64,000 nt of DNA from Paenibacillus glucanolyticus NBRC 15330. Lineage in GTDB: Bacteria; Bacillota; Bacilli; Paenibacillales; Paenibacillaceae. Location of the stretch: contig NZ_BIMC01000005.1 of NCBI RefSeq assembly GCF_004000885.1, positions 238,775 through 302,774 of the forward strand, given 5' to 3'. The notes beneath the pieces were generated by a model, which ran no database searches, had not been told where the DNA came from, and saw only the letters and a program-made list of their open reading frames with translations. Below, piece after piece: positions 24,221-33,404 of this stretch; the first letter of the stretch is position 1, and each line of letters opens with the position of its first letter. A program made the translations under genes and the position numbers.

Positions 24221-25846
24221 TTATCCCCGATCCCGCATCCGCGAAGGCTGCAGTCTCATCAGCGGACGGAACACCTTCTGCAACGGGCGCGGGTAACTGC
24301 TGAGCTCGGATTGACGCAGTACGCCAAACACCACCAGCAGCACCAGATATACAATAACAACAACTACTCCCACCATAAGGCAAGTCAGCAGGAATGCCAG
24401 TCGTGCCGGCATGACGTCAACCAATTGAATACCGGCCTGATTCAGGCCGTAGCCGATTCCGCCGGCTGCAATGACGGTCAATCCAAAGCCTGTCCAGCGT
24501 TTGCCCAGGATGGAGAAAGAAACAATCGCTTTAATGGATCGCAGATTGAGCATCGTGATCACCAGGAAACAGAGAGCCGTGCTTGCAATGATGCCATAAA
24601 TGCCAAACAACGGTGCAAGCAGGAAGCTCGCGGCCAGTTTGACCACAATGCCGATCATAACGTGAACCATTGATAGCTTGGCCTTGCCGATACCGAGCAG
24701 AATCGAGTTCGTGGTCATCATCGTAATCTGAAAAATGGTGCCAAACGTCAGAAAGCCAATAATCCCGCTTCCCCCGAGGGAACTGAACAGCAAGCCGTTA
24801 ATAGAATAAGATGCAACGCAAAGTGCGATAACAACCGGCATTCCCGTCAATATAGCAACACGCATAGCAAGCGTCACTTGTCGTTCCAAATGCTCCTGAT
24901 CCTTTCGGGCAAAGGCTGCAGAGATGATCGGAATGAGCGAGGTGCTCAGCGCAATCGCTAAGATCGGCGGAATTCCTGCCACGCTCTGTGCCCGGTTTCC
25001 TAACACCGCAAGTACTGCTGTTGCTTGCTCGGGACCAATCTGTCCCATAAGCAGCGGCTTAACAATGGAACCATCAATGAAATTGACGGCTGGAACTGCC
25101 AGCGATGATAAGACAATCGGAATGGACAGGGTAAAGATATCCCTGTATATTCCCCCGAGCGGAATGGAACGGTCGGCTGCCGGTAGCTTGAGTTCCCGGT
25201 CACTTCGGCGAAGTTTTACCGTGAAGTACAGCATCACCGCAAATGCCCCGATGCTGCCGAGTACGCCACCAAAGGAAGCGCCTGCCGCAATCCAGGTATC
25301 GTCATAACCCAGACGCAGAAGCACATATGCCAGACCAATAGCAGTTAAAACCCTTGCAATCTGTTCGATGATCTGAGAGATGCCGCCTGCCGTCATATTG
25401 TTGCGCCCCTGGAAATACCCCCGCATCATCGCGATGGCCGGGAACAGCAGCAGGGCAGGAGCCAATGCTTGTATCGCAGCTGCGGATTCCGGCACCTTAG
25501 CTATATTGGTTGCATAGAAGGGTGCTCCAAAATACAGCAGGAGCGTCATGATGACGCCGGCCGCTCCGGCAAAGATAAGCGCTGCATGATAGACGCGCTG
25601 TGCCTCGGCAGGCTTATTCAGTGCATGCCGCTCCGAGACCATTTTGCTTAGCGTGCTGGGAATTCCTGCCGTAGCTACGGTTAACAGCATTAAATATACG
25701 TTATTAGCAATCGTAAACGAGGCATCCCCTATATCATTCAACATATGCTCAAGCGGCACCCGCTGCGCAAGCCCAAGTACACGGGCCACCAGCGCAGCAA
25801 CGGCCAGGATGATGGTGCCTTTAATAAATGATTCTTTCTTTGACAA
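24221..25846 (-). CDS. Polysaccharide/lipid flippase of the MurJ-SpoVB group
   Basis: A 541-residue protein with about 14 membrane helices of the MOP exporter superfamily. It resembles Bacillus YtgP (MurJ, lipid II flippase) and SpoVB, which moves precursors for cortex peptidoglycan. N-terminal FIKGTIILAVAALVARVLGLAQRVPLEHML is typical of the group; arginines in helix 1 and the positively charged central cavity fit lipid-linked sugar transport. I cannot separate MurJ from SpoVB function by reading alone. It follows the DUF456 gene by 54 bases on the same strand. Confidence 0.85.
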   Translation of the reverse strand: MSKKESFIKGTIILAVAALVARVLGLAQRVPLEHMLNDIGDASFTIANNVYLMLLTVATAGIPSTLSKMVSERHALNKPAEAQRVYHAALIFAGAAGVIMTLLLYFGAPFYATNIAKVPESAAAIQALAPALLLFPAIAMMRGYFQGRNNMTAGGISQIIEQIARVLTAIGLAYVLLRLGYDDTWIAAGASFGGVLGSIGAFAVMLYFTVKLRRSDRELKLPAADRSIPLGGIYRDIFTLSIPIVLSSLAVPAVNFIDGSIVKPLLMGQIGPEQATAVLAVLGNRAQSVAGIPPILAIALSTSLIPIISAAFARKDQEHLERQVTLAMRVAILTGMPVVIALCVASYSINGLLFSSLGGSGIIGFLTFGTIFQITMMTTNSILLGIGKAKLSMVHVMIGIVVKLAASFLLAPLFGIYGIIASTALCFLVITMLNLRSIKAIVSFSILGKRWTGFGLTVIAAGGIGYGLNQAGIQLVDVMPARLAFLLTCLMVGVVVVIVYLVLLVVFGVLRQSELSSYPRPLQKVFRPLMRLQPSRMRDRG

Positions 25847-25900
25847 AACCGTACCCTTCTTTCTCCTCCAAAACGCCTCTCACAGCGATCCAAACGTCTA

Positions 25901-26380
25901 TTAGAAAATCCAGATGAAGAAAATAATAATCATCGCCAGCTGTAAAACGATCTTGACCACAATGCTGCTGAACAATCCGATGACCGAGCCGAACCCCACC
26001 TTCGCGGATTTGCTTGGTCCTGACCCCGCGAACATTTCACCCAGAAATGCGCCGAGGAACGGACCGATGATCAATCCGAAAGCAGGAATTACAAAGGGAC
26101 CGACGATGAGTCCAATCGTACTGCCCCATATAGAGGCTTTGGATCCGCCCAACTTCTTGACTCCCCATGCGTTAACCGCATAATCGGCGACAAACAGCAC
26201 AACCAGAATGATCGTCTGGATGATCCAGAACCATGCATTGTAATGCTCGAATGTAAAAAACCAGCCGTAAACGAACAGCGCCAGGTAAATGGCAACAACC
26301 CCCGGCAAAATAGGGTAAATTGCTCCGGCCATACCAATGATAAACAGAGCAATTACGATAATCCAGCCCAATACGTCCAT
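25901..26380 (-). CDS. DUF456 family membrane protein
   Basis: A 159-residue polytopic membrane protein with glycine-rich hydrophobic repeats (GSTIGLIVGPFVIPAFGLIIGPFLGAF-type region at about residues 86-112; similar half earlier). This is the DUF456 family, of unknown function. It starts 7 bases after the HAD phosphatase gene, so the two are co-transcribed, with the flippase gene next. Confidence 0.8.
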   Translation of the reverse strand: MDVLGWIIVIALFIIGMAGAIYPILPGVVAIYLALFVYGWFFTFEHYNAWFWIIQTIILVVLFVADYAVNAWGVKKLGGSKASIWGSTIGLIVGPFVIPAFGLIIGPFLGAFLGEMFAGSGPSKSAKVGFGSVIGLFSSIVVKIVLQLAMIIIFFIWIF

Positions 26381-26387
26381 CTACATC

Positions 26388-27134
26388 TCACCCTTCGATC
26401 AAAATATGATCCCTGATGACCTCCACGATGCCGTCCTCATTATTGCTTGAAACCACAAGGTCTGCCTCATCCTTAACGGTCTGCTGGGCATTGCCCATAG
26501 CCACGCCAAGGCCCGCCTCCTGAATCACGGCCAGATCGTTCAGGCTGTCCCCTACCGCTACAACCTGGGACATGCTGATGCCGAGCAATTCACATACCTG
26601 CCCGATTCCCGTCGCTTTATTGACGCCCTGCGGATTGATCTCCAGGTTTATGGGAGAGGAGTTCGTGATCTCCAATCCGCCCATGTCCTGCAGCCGCATC
26701 AGGATCCGGTGACGCACCTCATGATCCTTCGTAGTATAACCGAATTTCAGCCATTCCTGATTCGCAACATCATCTGTCCAGTTCTCAGAGTTATATAATC
26801 TACCTACTGAATACGCCCAGAACCAGGATCCGGTTTCAATAGCCAGCGCATGCATTTGTTCCACCAGCTTGCTGTCCAGCAGCGCGCGGCGATACAGTTC
26901 ATATGGCGCACGCCACACTTCACCGCCATTCACTGTCACCATCGGTGTCGTCAATTCAAGCTGTTTGGCATAAGGATAAGCCTCCGCAAACGGCCGACCT
27001 GTTGAGAGACAGACATGGATGCCTTGACGGACGGCTTCCTTGATCCACTTCACCGTTTCCTCCGACACCTCATGATCATCCTGAAGCAGTGTTCCATCCA
27101 TATCCAATGCTAACAAACGATATTTATAATTCAT
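26388..27134 (-). CDS. Cof-type HAD-superfamily sugar-phosphatase-like hydrolase
   Basis: A 248-residue HAD hydrolase of the Cof/IIB cap group. Motif I DMDGTLL (residues 10-16) provides the nucleophilic and acid-base aspartates, motif II is STGRP (about residue 40), and motif IV GDSLNDLAV (about residue 195) binds Mg. Such enzymes dephosphorylate sugar phosphates or nucleotides; the substrate cannot be read from sequence. First gene of a likely HAD-DUF456-flippase operon. Confidence 0.88.
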   Translation of the reverse strand: MNYKYRLLALDMDGTLLQDDHEVSEETVKWIKEAVRQGIHVCLSTGRPFAEAYPYAKQLELTTPMVTVNGGEVWRAPYELYRRALLDSKLVEQMHALAIETGSWFWAYSVGRLYNSENWTDDVANQEWLKFGYTTKDHEVRHRILMRLQDMGGLEITNSSPINLEINPQGVNKATGIGQVCELLGISMSQVVAVGDSLNDLAVIQEAGLGVAMGNAQQTVKDEADLVVSSNNEDGIVEVIRDHILIEG

Positions 27135-27229
27135 GGTATTAATTAACCCCCTTATCCATCACAAGCAAACATAACGACATTTTACCACAAAAGAGGGTGC
27201 GCCAAAACATTCCCCCGTATCGACGGCAT

Positions 27230-27273
27230 AAAAGAAACGGCAGCCAACCCATTCGGGCTGTTGGCTGCCGTTT
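27230..27273 (-). terminator. Terminator after the PBP gene
   Basis: A perfect 14-bp stem (27235-27248 with 27260-27273), followed by TTTCTTTT on the minus strand. Confidence 0.85.
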
Positions 27274-27285
27274 TGCCGTTACCTT

Positions 27286-29337
27286 TTACTCCGTTTCGCC
27301 GTCCTGGTTCTCATCATTATTGGTTTTAGGATGAGGCGTACCGTCCAGACCGTATATTTCATCATATGCATCAAATATTTTACGGGCCACCGGCGCCGCA
27401 CTTTGGGAACCAAAGCCGGCCTCCGGGATTACGACTGCAACGGCCAGTTTAGGGTTCTGCCGCGGTGCAAATGCGATGAATACCCCGTTCTCTACCCTAA
27501 TCCGGCTTCCGTTTTTATATATATCCTGCTCCGATGTTCCTGTTTTCCGGGCAAAATCATATTTGAAGTCTTCAAAAGCCCGAAGCCCTTGGGTATTCAT
27601 CCCTGCAATAACTTCATTCCAATACTGCTGCGGAAATTCCACTTTATCCAGTACCTCGCGTTTGAATTCCTTGACCACATTGCCATCTTGATCCTCGATC
27701 TTGCTCGCAAGCTGTGGCCGAATGCGCTCGCCCTGATTGGCAAGCGTGCTGGTATATTGCGCCAGTTGAAGGGTCGTATATTTACCCGACTGGCCAAATG
27801 AAGCGTAAGCCATGGCAGCCAAATAACTTCCCGCCTGCTCAATATTGGTATACTCGATAATTCCTTTATGCTCCTTCGGCAGACCGGATTCGGTGGATAC
27901 ACCCAGACCGAACTTCTTCATGTATTCATCCCATATTCCAACGGATTCGGAGCCGTATTTGTTATATAGCTTTTCCCCAATCCAATCAACCATAAAGGCG
28001 TTGGAGGAATGCTCAATCGCTTTTCTTGCGTTCAGGGACCCGTAGGCCTTACCACCGGAGTTCTGAACTCTTGAGTTATCCTTACCAAAGAATGCAGCAC
28101 CAGAATCATAGTAGTAGTCGTTCGGCCCGAATAATTTCTCGTTCAAACCAATCAACACACTCAGTGGTTTTATCGTAGAGCCGAGCAGCACAGTCGATTC
28201 CAGATTGTTGCCGGAGCGCCCAGAGCTGTACGGAGAGATGGTTCCGTTCCCGTAATACTTCATGACCGTCTCCCAATCTTCGGTCCCGAACTCCCACACA
28301 TTCGGATCATAATCAGGCATGCTGGCCATGGCCACGATGTTGCCGGTATCCACTTCCATGGCCACTGCATAACCCGTTTGTGCATTCGGGTGCGTTTTGC
28401 CAGAAACCGGGTTGGCATGAAGCCATTTCAGCTGATCCATGATCGCCTGCTGGGTAACCTTCTGGATATCCTTATGAATGGTGGTATGAATGTTGTACCC
28501 CTTCTCCGGAGCGATCATTGTTGGGACCCCGTCCGCCATGTTCTGCGGATTAATCGGAATGCCGATAAATCCGTTCTTGCCGCGCAGCTCATCCTGGAAC
28601 ATCATTTCCAGGCCATCAACACCAACCTTTTCCTGCTCGGTGTAGATGAGTCCCGGATCTTTTTGCTTCTTGTTCTGCTCATCAATCTCTTTATATTTCT
28701 CCAGTGTCTTAATTCCGCGGAACTCTTTCAAATAACCGATGGTCTGAACGGCGATTCTGTCCTGATTGTATTGTCGCTGACTTTCTTCAACGACCTCCAA
28801 CCCAGGATACTCGTTCTTGTGCTCCATGAAATAAGCCACTTCTTTGGTTGAAAGCTCGGACTTGATGCGTCTCGGCTCATAACCCGGCTGCTTATTGAAC
28901 TCCAGGTCCATCGCTTTGATCACGTCGTCCACCGTCAGCTTCTCTGCCTTCGGGTCCCCATGCTGATCGAATATCTTAACCATTTCCTCAGCCAACTTCT
29001 CAATTTCCGGACGGTTCTTCTTCCCTCTCTCAGAGGAACTGTAATCCTTTAACAGCGTTAAATACAGTGCTTGGGAGGGTGTCGAGTAAGCGAGCGGCGT
29101 TCCGGAAGCGTCGATGATGCTCCCCCGGATGGGTTGCAGCGGGAAATTCTTAACCTGCCCGCCGGTTTCGAGCTCTTTCAGCTCAGGCCCTTCGACAAAC
29201 TGCAGTATCGCAAGACGTATAATAATGACACAGAATATGATAAATGTGCTGAAAAAGAACAGATTGACCCGCAAATTAAACTGACTGCCGGCATCCCCTT
29301 CTTCTTGTTTGCGTTTATCCGGCCTAAACCCTTTCAC
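27286..29337 (-). CDS. Class B penicillin-binding protein (PBP2/PbpA-type transpeptidase)
   Basis: A 683-residue peptidoglycan transpeptidase anchored by one N-terminal helix (about residues 25-47). The pedestal domain includes RGSIIDASGTPLAYS. The catalytic Ser and Lys are in GSTIKP (central), SSN follows in IEHSSNAFM, and KTGT is in ARKTGTSEQD near residue 600. It crosslinks new peptidoglycan during elongation or sporulation outside the membrane. The CvpA-transglutaminase protein is encoded 128 bases upstream on the same strand. Which PBP2 role it serves (elongation or spore-specific) is not visible. Confidence 0.92.
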   Translation of the reverse strand: MKGFRPDKRKQEEGDAGSQFNLRVNLFFFSTFIIFCVIIIRLAILQFVEGPELKELETGGQVKNFPLQPIRGSIIDASGTPLAYSTPSQALYLTLLKDYSSSERGKKNRPEIEKLAEEMVKIFDQHGDPKAEKLTVDDVIKAMDLEFNKQPGYEPRRIKSELSTKEVAYFMEHKNEYPGLEVVEESQRQYNQDRIAVQTIGYLKEFRGIKTLEKYKEIDEQNKKQKDPGLIYTEQEKVGVDGLEMMFQDELRGKNGFIGIPINPQNMADGVPTMIAPEKGYNIHTTIHKDIQKVTQQAIMDQLKWLHANPVSGKTHPNAQTGYAVAMEVDTGNIVAMASMPDYDPNVWEFGTEDWETVMKYYGNGTISPYSSGRSGNNLESTVLLGSTIKPLSVLIGLNEKLFGPNDYYYDSGAAFFGKDNSRVQNSGGKAYGSLNARKAIEHSSNAFMVDWIGEKLYNKYGSESVGIWDEYMKKFGLGVSTESGLPKEHKGIIEYTNIEQAGSYLAAMAYASFGQSGKYTTLQLAQYTSTLANQGERIRPQLASKIEDQDGNVVKEFKREVLDKVEFPQQYWNEVIAGMNTQGLRAFEDFKYDFARKTGTSEQDIYKNGSRIRVENGVFIAFAPRQNPKLAVAVVIPEAGFGSQSAAPVARKIFDAYDEIYGLDGTPHPKTNNDENQDGETE

Positions 29338-29426
29338 GTATGCTTCTCCCCTTTACCCACAATCACATAAACCCATCTTAACATAAACGCCCCCCCACTT
29401 CACGCGGAGGGCCGACCTCAAGAGAA

Positions 29427-29455
29427 GGGCAGACTTCCCTTGTGAAAGTCCGCCC
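29427..29455 (-). terminator. Possible terminator after the transglutaminase gene
   Basis: An 8-bp stem with one mismatch (29427-29434 with 29448-29455) and a weak TTCTCTT tail on the minus strand. Confidence 0.45.
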
Positions 29456-29465
29456 CTGTCCATCA

Positions 29466-30614
29466 TCAAAACACTTGCTCTTTAATATGAGTCTCATTGA
29501 AGCGCGGCGGGTTAAACCAGTTGCCGCTCTGTGCCCAGGTTGGGTCCAGCGGAATCCACCGCTTTTCTTCACTCAAATAAACCTCATTCCAGGCATGGGG
29601 GCCATAACCGCCTTGTCCATTGTAGCCCCTGCCGGTCACCACCCTGACTTCGAGGTCCTGTGACCGTGCCATCATGGCATACAGCCGGGCATAGTCGATA
29701 CATACGCCTAACCTTGTATCATACGTATCCTGGGGCGTCTGCTCTTTCCATATCCGCTGCTCTTCGTACAATGTTACCTTGTCATGATCATACGAGATGC
29801 GGCTGCCAACCCAATCATAAAGCTTTCGAGCCTTTTCTTCGTCGGTGGCTGCCCCCTTCACGACATGGGCGGCTGTCTGTTCGATTCCCTCGGGAATCTT
29901 ATGGTCGATCACCTCATACTTGCGCTGTATGATTCCATTCAGTTCATCCTGAACGGATTGGGTGAATACGGGCAGCTTTTCCTTGACAAGCGAACCGGAT
30001 AGCGGCTCAATGACAGCTTGTGCACCCTGCTGATATACGGGCGAAGCTTCAACATACCGGCTAAAGCCGTGGTCCGGATTCAGACTGACATAGATGAACA
30101 AAATCGCGATCACGATAATGCTCCGCGCAGCCCCCATGATGGCTCCGATACCCGCACCTGCAAGCCGGCTGGGCAGCGATGCCCGGGTTTCTTTTCTCGA
30201 TCCGAAGACTCCCATCCTGCTTCCCATGATCAGGGAAACAAGCAGCCGAAGTATAAATACAATCAGCGCATAACTGAGCATAAACAGCACGGCGAACCTC
30301 AGCAGCGGAAAATCCGCCAGCGATTTTAGAGCCGTATAATAAATCTGCTCCCAGAATTGCAGTTCACGATTCGGCAGCGTTGAGGCGGCACCCAGCCAGT
30401 CCCCTGCCTTGGGTGATAACCACAATGTAAACGGAACGGAAATTGCAAGACCAACCAAACGCAGCACCGCATCCCCCAGAAAAAAAACAAGCTTCCCGGC
30501 TGAGCGGGAGGCTCCACGATTCCACCCCTGCCATAATGAAAAAGCCACAATCAGCAGCAGCAAGATGGTAATTCCGTTTCCATCGAGCACGCTATCCTTC
30601 CATGCCGACATCAT
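29466..30614 (-). CDS. Membrane protein: CvpA-like N-terminus fused to transglutaminase-like domain
   Basis: A 382-residue protein in two parts. Residues about 10-185 hold four or five membrane helices with the CvpA-like pattern SRLAGAGIGAIMGAARSII. Residues about 260-375 form a transglutaminase/protease-like domain with Cys in GVCIDYARLY, His in GPHAWNEVY and Asp in LDPTWA, a complete catalytic triad that should lie outside the membrane. ATG has GGAGGGG 7 bases upstream. The position next to a PBP suggests a cell-wall role, but the substrate is unknown. Confidence 0.8.
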   Translation of the reverse strand: MMSAWKDSVLDGNGITILLLLIVAFSLWQGWNRGASRSAGKLVFFLGDAVLRLVGLAISVPFTLWLSPKAGDWLGAASTLPNRELQFWEQIYYTALKSLADFPLLRFAVLFMLSYALIVFILRLLVSLIMGSRMGVFGSRKETRASLPSRLAGAGIGAIMGAARSIIVIAILFIYVSLNPDHGFSRYVEASPVYQQGAQAVIEPLSGSLVKEKLPVFTQSVQDELNGIIQRKYEVIDHKIPEGIEQTAAHVVKGAATDEEKARKLYDWVGSRISYDHDKVTLYEEQRIWKEQTPQDTYDTRLGVCIDYARLYAMMARSQDLEVRVVTGRGYNGQGGYGPHAWNEVYLSEEKRWIPLDPTWAQSGNWFNPPRFNETHIKEQVF

Positions 30615-30734
30615 ACGGTATCCCCTCCTCTCCCTAAGATGTCTTGTCTACCGATGTAAGAGGGCAGGCTTGCTGGCAATAAGATAAACTTGCCCACGCT
30701 GCCTTACATCCGCATCCGATTATGGTAGTATTCT

Positions 30735-31181
30735 TTATTTAGTGGCTGTATTGGACTTGGCATCGTTGATAAAACTCCGGATCGTATCATTGATATCCCA
30801 CTTTCCTACCGAAACCCCGCGGAAAGTGACCTCAACCTTTTCTGAACCAGCACTGCCCTTTAGCTCCAGGTTGGGAGCTTTAATCGAGTAGGTGCCGTCC
30901 CCATTCGATGTATATTTGGCTTCCTTCGCTTCCTTCATCATCATATTCATCGCTTCCGCTTTTATCGTATCCACCGTCTCTTCCTTCACCGTGGACACCA
31001 CTTCCCCAATCTTATCCAAGGAAATTCCGCTGTACACCAGCAATCCCCCAATGATAAGGACCGCAAGTACCCACTTGATTACGGTTCTTAACACATTCAG
31101 TACAATAAACAAGATAATTAAGGCAATCGCAATGACCAGCCAGTTTTGTTTAAGAAATTCAATCCAGACCTGTGTATCCAA
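30735..31181 (-). CDS. Small membrane protein with extracytoplasmic domain (hypothetical)
   Basis: A 148-residue protein with two adjacent hydrophobic helices (about residues 12-32 and 35-52), then a helical region rich in Glu/Lys/Met and a C-terminal beta-rich part (about residues 88-148). No family recognised. It is upstream of the CvpA-transglutaminase gene on the same strand but 120 bases away, with an imperfect long inverted repeat (about 30653-30710) between them. Possibly part of the same cell-wall locus. Confidence 0.6.
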   Translation of the reverse strand: MDTQVWIEFLKQNWLVIAIALIILFIVLNVLRTVIKWVLAVLIIGGLLVYSGISLDKIGEVVSTVKEETVDTIKAEAMNMMMKEAKEAKYTSNGDGTYSIKAPNLELKGSAGSEKVEVTFRGVSVGKWDINDTIRSFINDAKSNTATK

Positions 31182-31357
31182 TTTATTTCACTCCCGTCCA
31201 TACTTTCAGGCGGCGTATTTTTTGCCGTCTTATTAATTATACATGATACCCCGCAAAGCTGTCAGCCAACCGGGTCTTTTCACAAAAAGGTATAAGCTTG
31301 CCCCTTCGAACGTACAAGTAGTAATACCGAACTCTTGCCGGATAGGAGGGTGCCATA

Positions 31358-32509
31358 TTGAAAACCGCTTTATGGCTCTATATGTTTTTGTTTCTGGCGT
31401 TTTTTGATTTGCATGCTCAGTACCCCGTGCTGACACCCTTTGCGATTTCCCTTGGTGCAGCTCCCACGTTTATCGGGTGGATGATGGGAATTTATGCTTT
31501 GACGCATCTGCCTGGCAATTTGATTGCAGGTAATCTGATCGACCGACACGGCAGCAGACGCTACATTATTTTCAGTTTAACTGCGGCTGGAGTTATCCTG
31601 CTACTCCAAGCTCATGTCCAATTGCCTTGGCAGTTGCTCGCGCTTCGCTCGATCAGCGGCTTTGTACTGGCTTTTTTATCACCAGCCTGCCTGGCGCTGT
31701 TAGCGTCTCTCTCCCGTGATCCGGTTACGCAAGGCAAATACATGTCCGGTCATGGCGTCGTACACACCCTTGCCTCTGTTTTGTCACCGGCAGCAGGAGC
31801 TTTTATTGTCGCTAACGCCGGTTTTTCCGGTACATTTCAGAGTTTGGGCTGGCTCTTGATCTTTACCGGGTTTATGGCATTCTTCAGTCTACCCAAGCGG
31901 TTATCAGCCACGGCCGCCAATAAAGAAAATGCTTTGGCTTCCAAGGAAGAGAAGCCGGCACGGCTTCCGTTTAGCTTGCGCCTTTATTTAATTCCGTTTG
32001 CTATCGCCTGCTCTCAAGGCATACTGTTCTTCGAAATTCCGCTTCGCGAAAGCGGGAAGGCAAGCATAATGTCTACGGGGATTTTATTCTCCGTCATTAG
32101 CCTTGGGGCTCTGGTCACGTTAAGCATGCTGTTCCTGAACCGTTATGCGCCTCATATCAGGGTCGCTTTGGGCGTGCTGGGACTGGCGATCTGCTTTTAC
32201 GCTCTGGCTGCAGCAGACCATGTGCCGATTATGGTTATCCTGTTTTCCCTGGGTCTTGCCAAGGGCCTGCTGTTCCCGGCGTTATCCTCCCTGTTTATTG
32301 AGCTTAGCGGAGGAGGCAGGCTCGGCAAAGTATTCTCTTTGCAATCCATTGCGATGTCGCTGGGGTCCTTTGTCGGACCGATTGCAGCTGGACAGTTCCG
32401 GACGATAGTGTCTCCTTATTTTATCGCATTCCTCATGCTGATGACAGTCCTGCTCCTGCTTCCGAAACGCAATCGTGAAGCACCATCAACGGTCATCTCA
32501 CCGTTATAG
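31358..32509 (+). CDS. Major facilitator superfamily transporter
   Basis: A 383-residue transporter with about 12 membrane helices. The MFS motif A is visible as GNLIDRHGSRRYI after helix 2 (about residues 58-70). It resembles drug or sugar-efflux permeases (12-TM type), but the substrate cannot be told. The start is TTG with AGGAGG 8 bases upstream. Divergent from the 148-residue membrane protein gene; single-gene unit. Confidence 0.85.
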   Translation: MKTALWLYMFLFLAFFDLHAQYPVLTPFAISLGAAPTFIGWMMGIYALTHLPGNLIAGNLIDRHGSRRYIIFSLTAAGVILLLQAHVQLPWQLLALRSISGFVLAFLSPACLALLASLSRDPVTQGKYMSGHGVVHTLASVLSPAAGAFIVANAGFSGTFQSLGWLLIFTGFMAFFSLPKRLSATAANKENALASKEEKPARLPFSLRLYLIPFAIACSQGILFFEIPLRESGKASIMSTGILFSVISLGALVTLSMLFLNRYAPHIRVALGVLGLAICFYALAAADHVPIMVILFSLGLAKGLLFPALSSLFIELSGGGRLGKVFSLQSIAMSLGSFVGPIAAGQFRTIVSPYFIAFLMLMTVLLLLPKRNREAPSTVISPL

Positions 32510-32655
32510 TCTGAAATGACTAATGAACCTGTACCCTGTTATGATGAAGCGCCCAAAAAGTGGCGGATAGGCCAACACACAATCCGTATGGGTAAAACCA
32601 CATAAGATACAGTGTGGCAAATGACCACGGACATCTAACCAAGGGGTGAAGTAAC

Positions 32656-32766
32656 ATGAGTCATGTTCATCATCATAAGCACTGTCATGGAGGCCATGGA
32701 AATTCTGTAGGCATGGTACTTGTATTGTATATTCTGCTTGTCATCATTTTGAGCTGCTTCTACTAG
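32656..32766 (+). CDS. His-rich YjcZ-like small membrane peptide (probable sporulation protein)
   Basis: A 36-residue peptide: MSHVHHHKHCHGGHG, then a hydrophobic helix GMVLVLYILLVIILSCFY. The Gly-rich start and single C-terminal helix with the LxxLxILLVII pattern match the YjcZ family of tiny sporulation proteins. AAGGGGTGA lies about 6 bases before the ATG, and a terminator follows 17 bases after the stop. CATAAGATA at 32601-32609 fits a SigK-type -10 (CATAnnnTA), though the -35 is weak. The six histidines and one cysteine in the head may bind metal. Confidence 0.6.
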   Translation: MSHVHHHKHCHGGHGNSVGMVLVLYILLVIILSCFY

Positions 32767-32783
32767 AATACATGGATTAGCTT

Positions 32784-32820
32784 AAACGGCCTTCCACTCG
32801 GATGGCCGTTTATTTCGTTT
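32784..32820 (+). terminator. Terminator after the YjcZ-like gene
   Basis: Stem 32784-32791 with 32804-32811, followed by TTATTTCGTTT. Confidence 0.65.
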
Positions 32821-32936
32821 GCTTTGCATGATCAACAAAAAACAAGTTACACTATACATACATCATTCGACGTCGAATCAACATTTCCCGGGGAATGCTG
32901 CCAAGGATCTCCGTATCATGACAGAGGTGAAAAAAG

Positions 32937-33284
32937 ATGCCGATATTCCTCATTGTAGAGGGCAAGAACGATCGCAGCCGAATCCGCAGATTGCTGACAT
33001 CAGATATAACCATCCTGTGTACATTCGGAACATTAAACACCGCCAAGCTTGAGAGCCTGCATAAACAGGTGAAAGACCAGGAGGTTTATCTGTTTATGGA
33101 TAATGACAGCTCCGGCAAGAAAATTCGCGGGGCCCTGCGAGATGTCTTCCCAGATGCCGGGCAAATCTATACACGCCGGGGGTATGCCGGTGTTGAAGGA
33201 ACCCCGGATGAATACTTGATTGCCCAGTTGGAGAAAGCCGGGCTGGAAGAATTCATTATTTATCCGCCACCTGATGAATTCTGA
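32937..33284 (+). CDS. Toprim-domain protein (YusF-like)
   Basis: A 115-residue protein consisting of a single Toprim domain. The conserved Glu is in IVEGKND (residues 6-12) and the metal-binding DxD in FMDNDSSGKKI (about residues 53-63). Toprim domains cut or join nucleic acid or remove phosphates, as in primase and RNase M5. The protein is smaller than RNase M5 and resembles Bacillus YusF. Good ribosome site GAGGTGA. Single gene; role unknown. Confidence 0.78.
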   Translation: MPIFLIVEGKNDRSRIRRLLTSDITILCTFGTLNTAKLESLHKQVKDQEVYLFMDNDSSGKKIRGALRDVFPDAGQIYTRRGYAGVEGTPDEYLIAQLEKAGLEEFIIYPPPDEF

Positions 33285-33350
33285 TTTACCCTGGGTAAAT
33301 AACGCCTGATTTGGTCCAAAGCCTTTTATGAGCCAGTTGAAGAATATAAA

Positions 33351-33395
33351 AAAGACGCCCTCCATCTTTAACGATGAAGCGCGTCTTTTGGTTTT
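33351..33395. terminator. Bidirectional terminator
   Basis: AAAGACGC/GCGTCTTT stem (33351-33358 with 33381-33388), with an inner CATC/GATG pairing and T-rich tails on both strands, between convergent genes. Confidence 0.75.
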
Positions 33396-33404
33396 ACCAC
33401 TATG

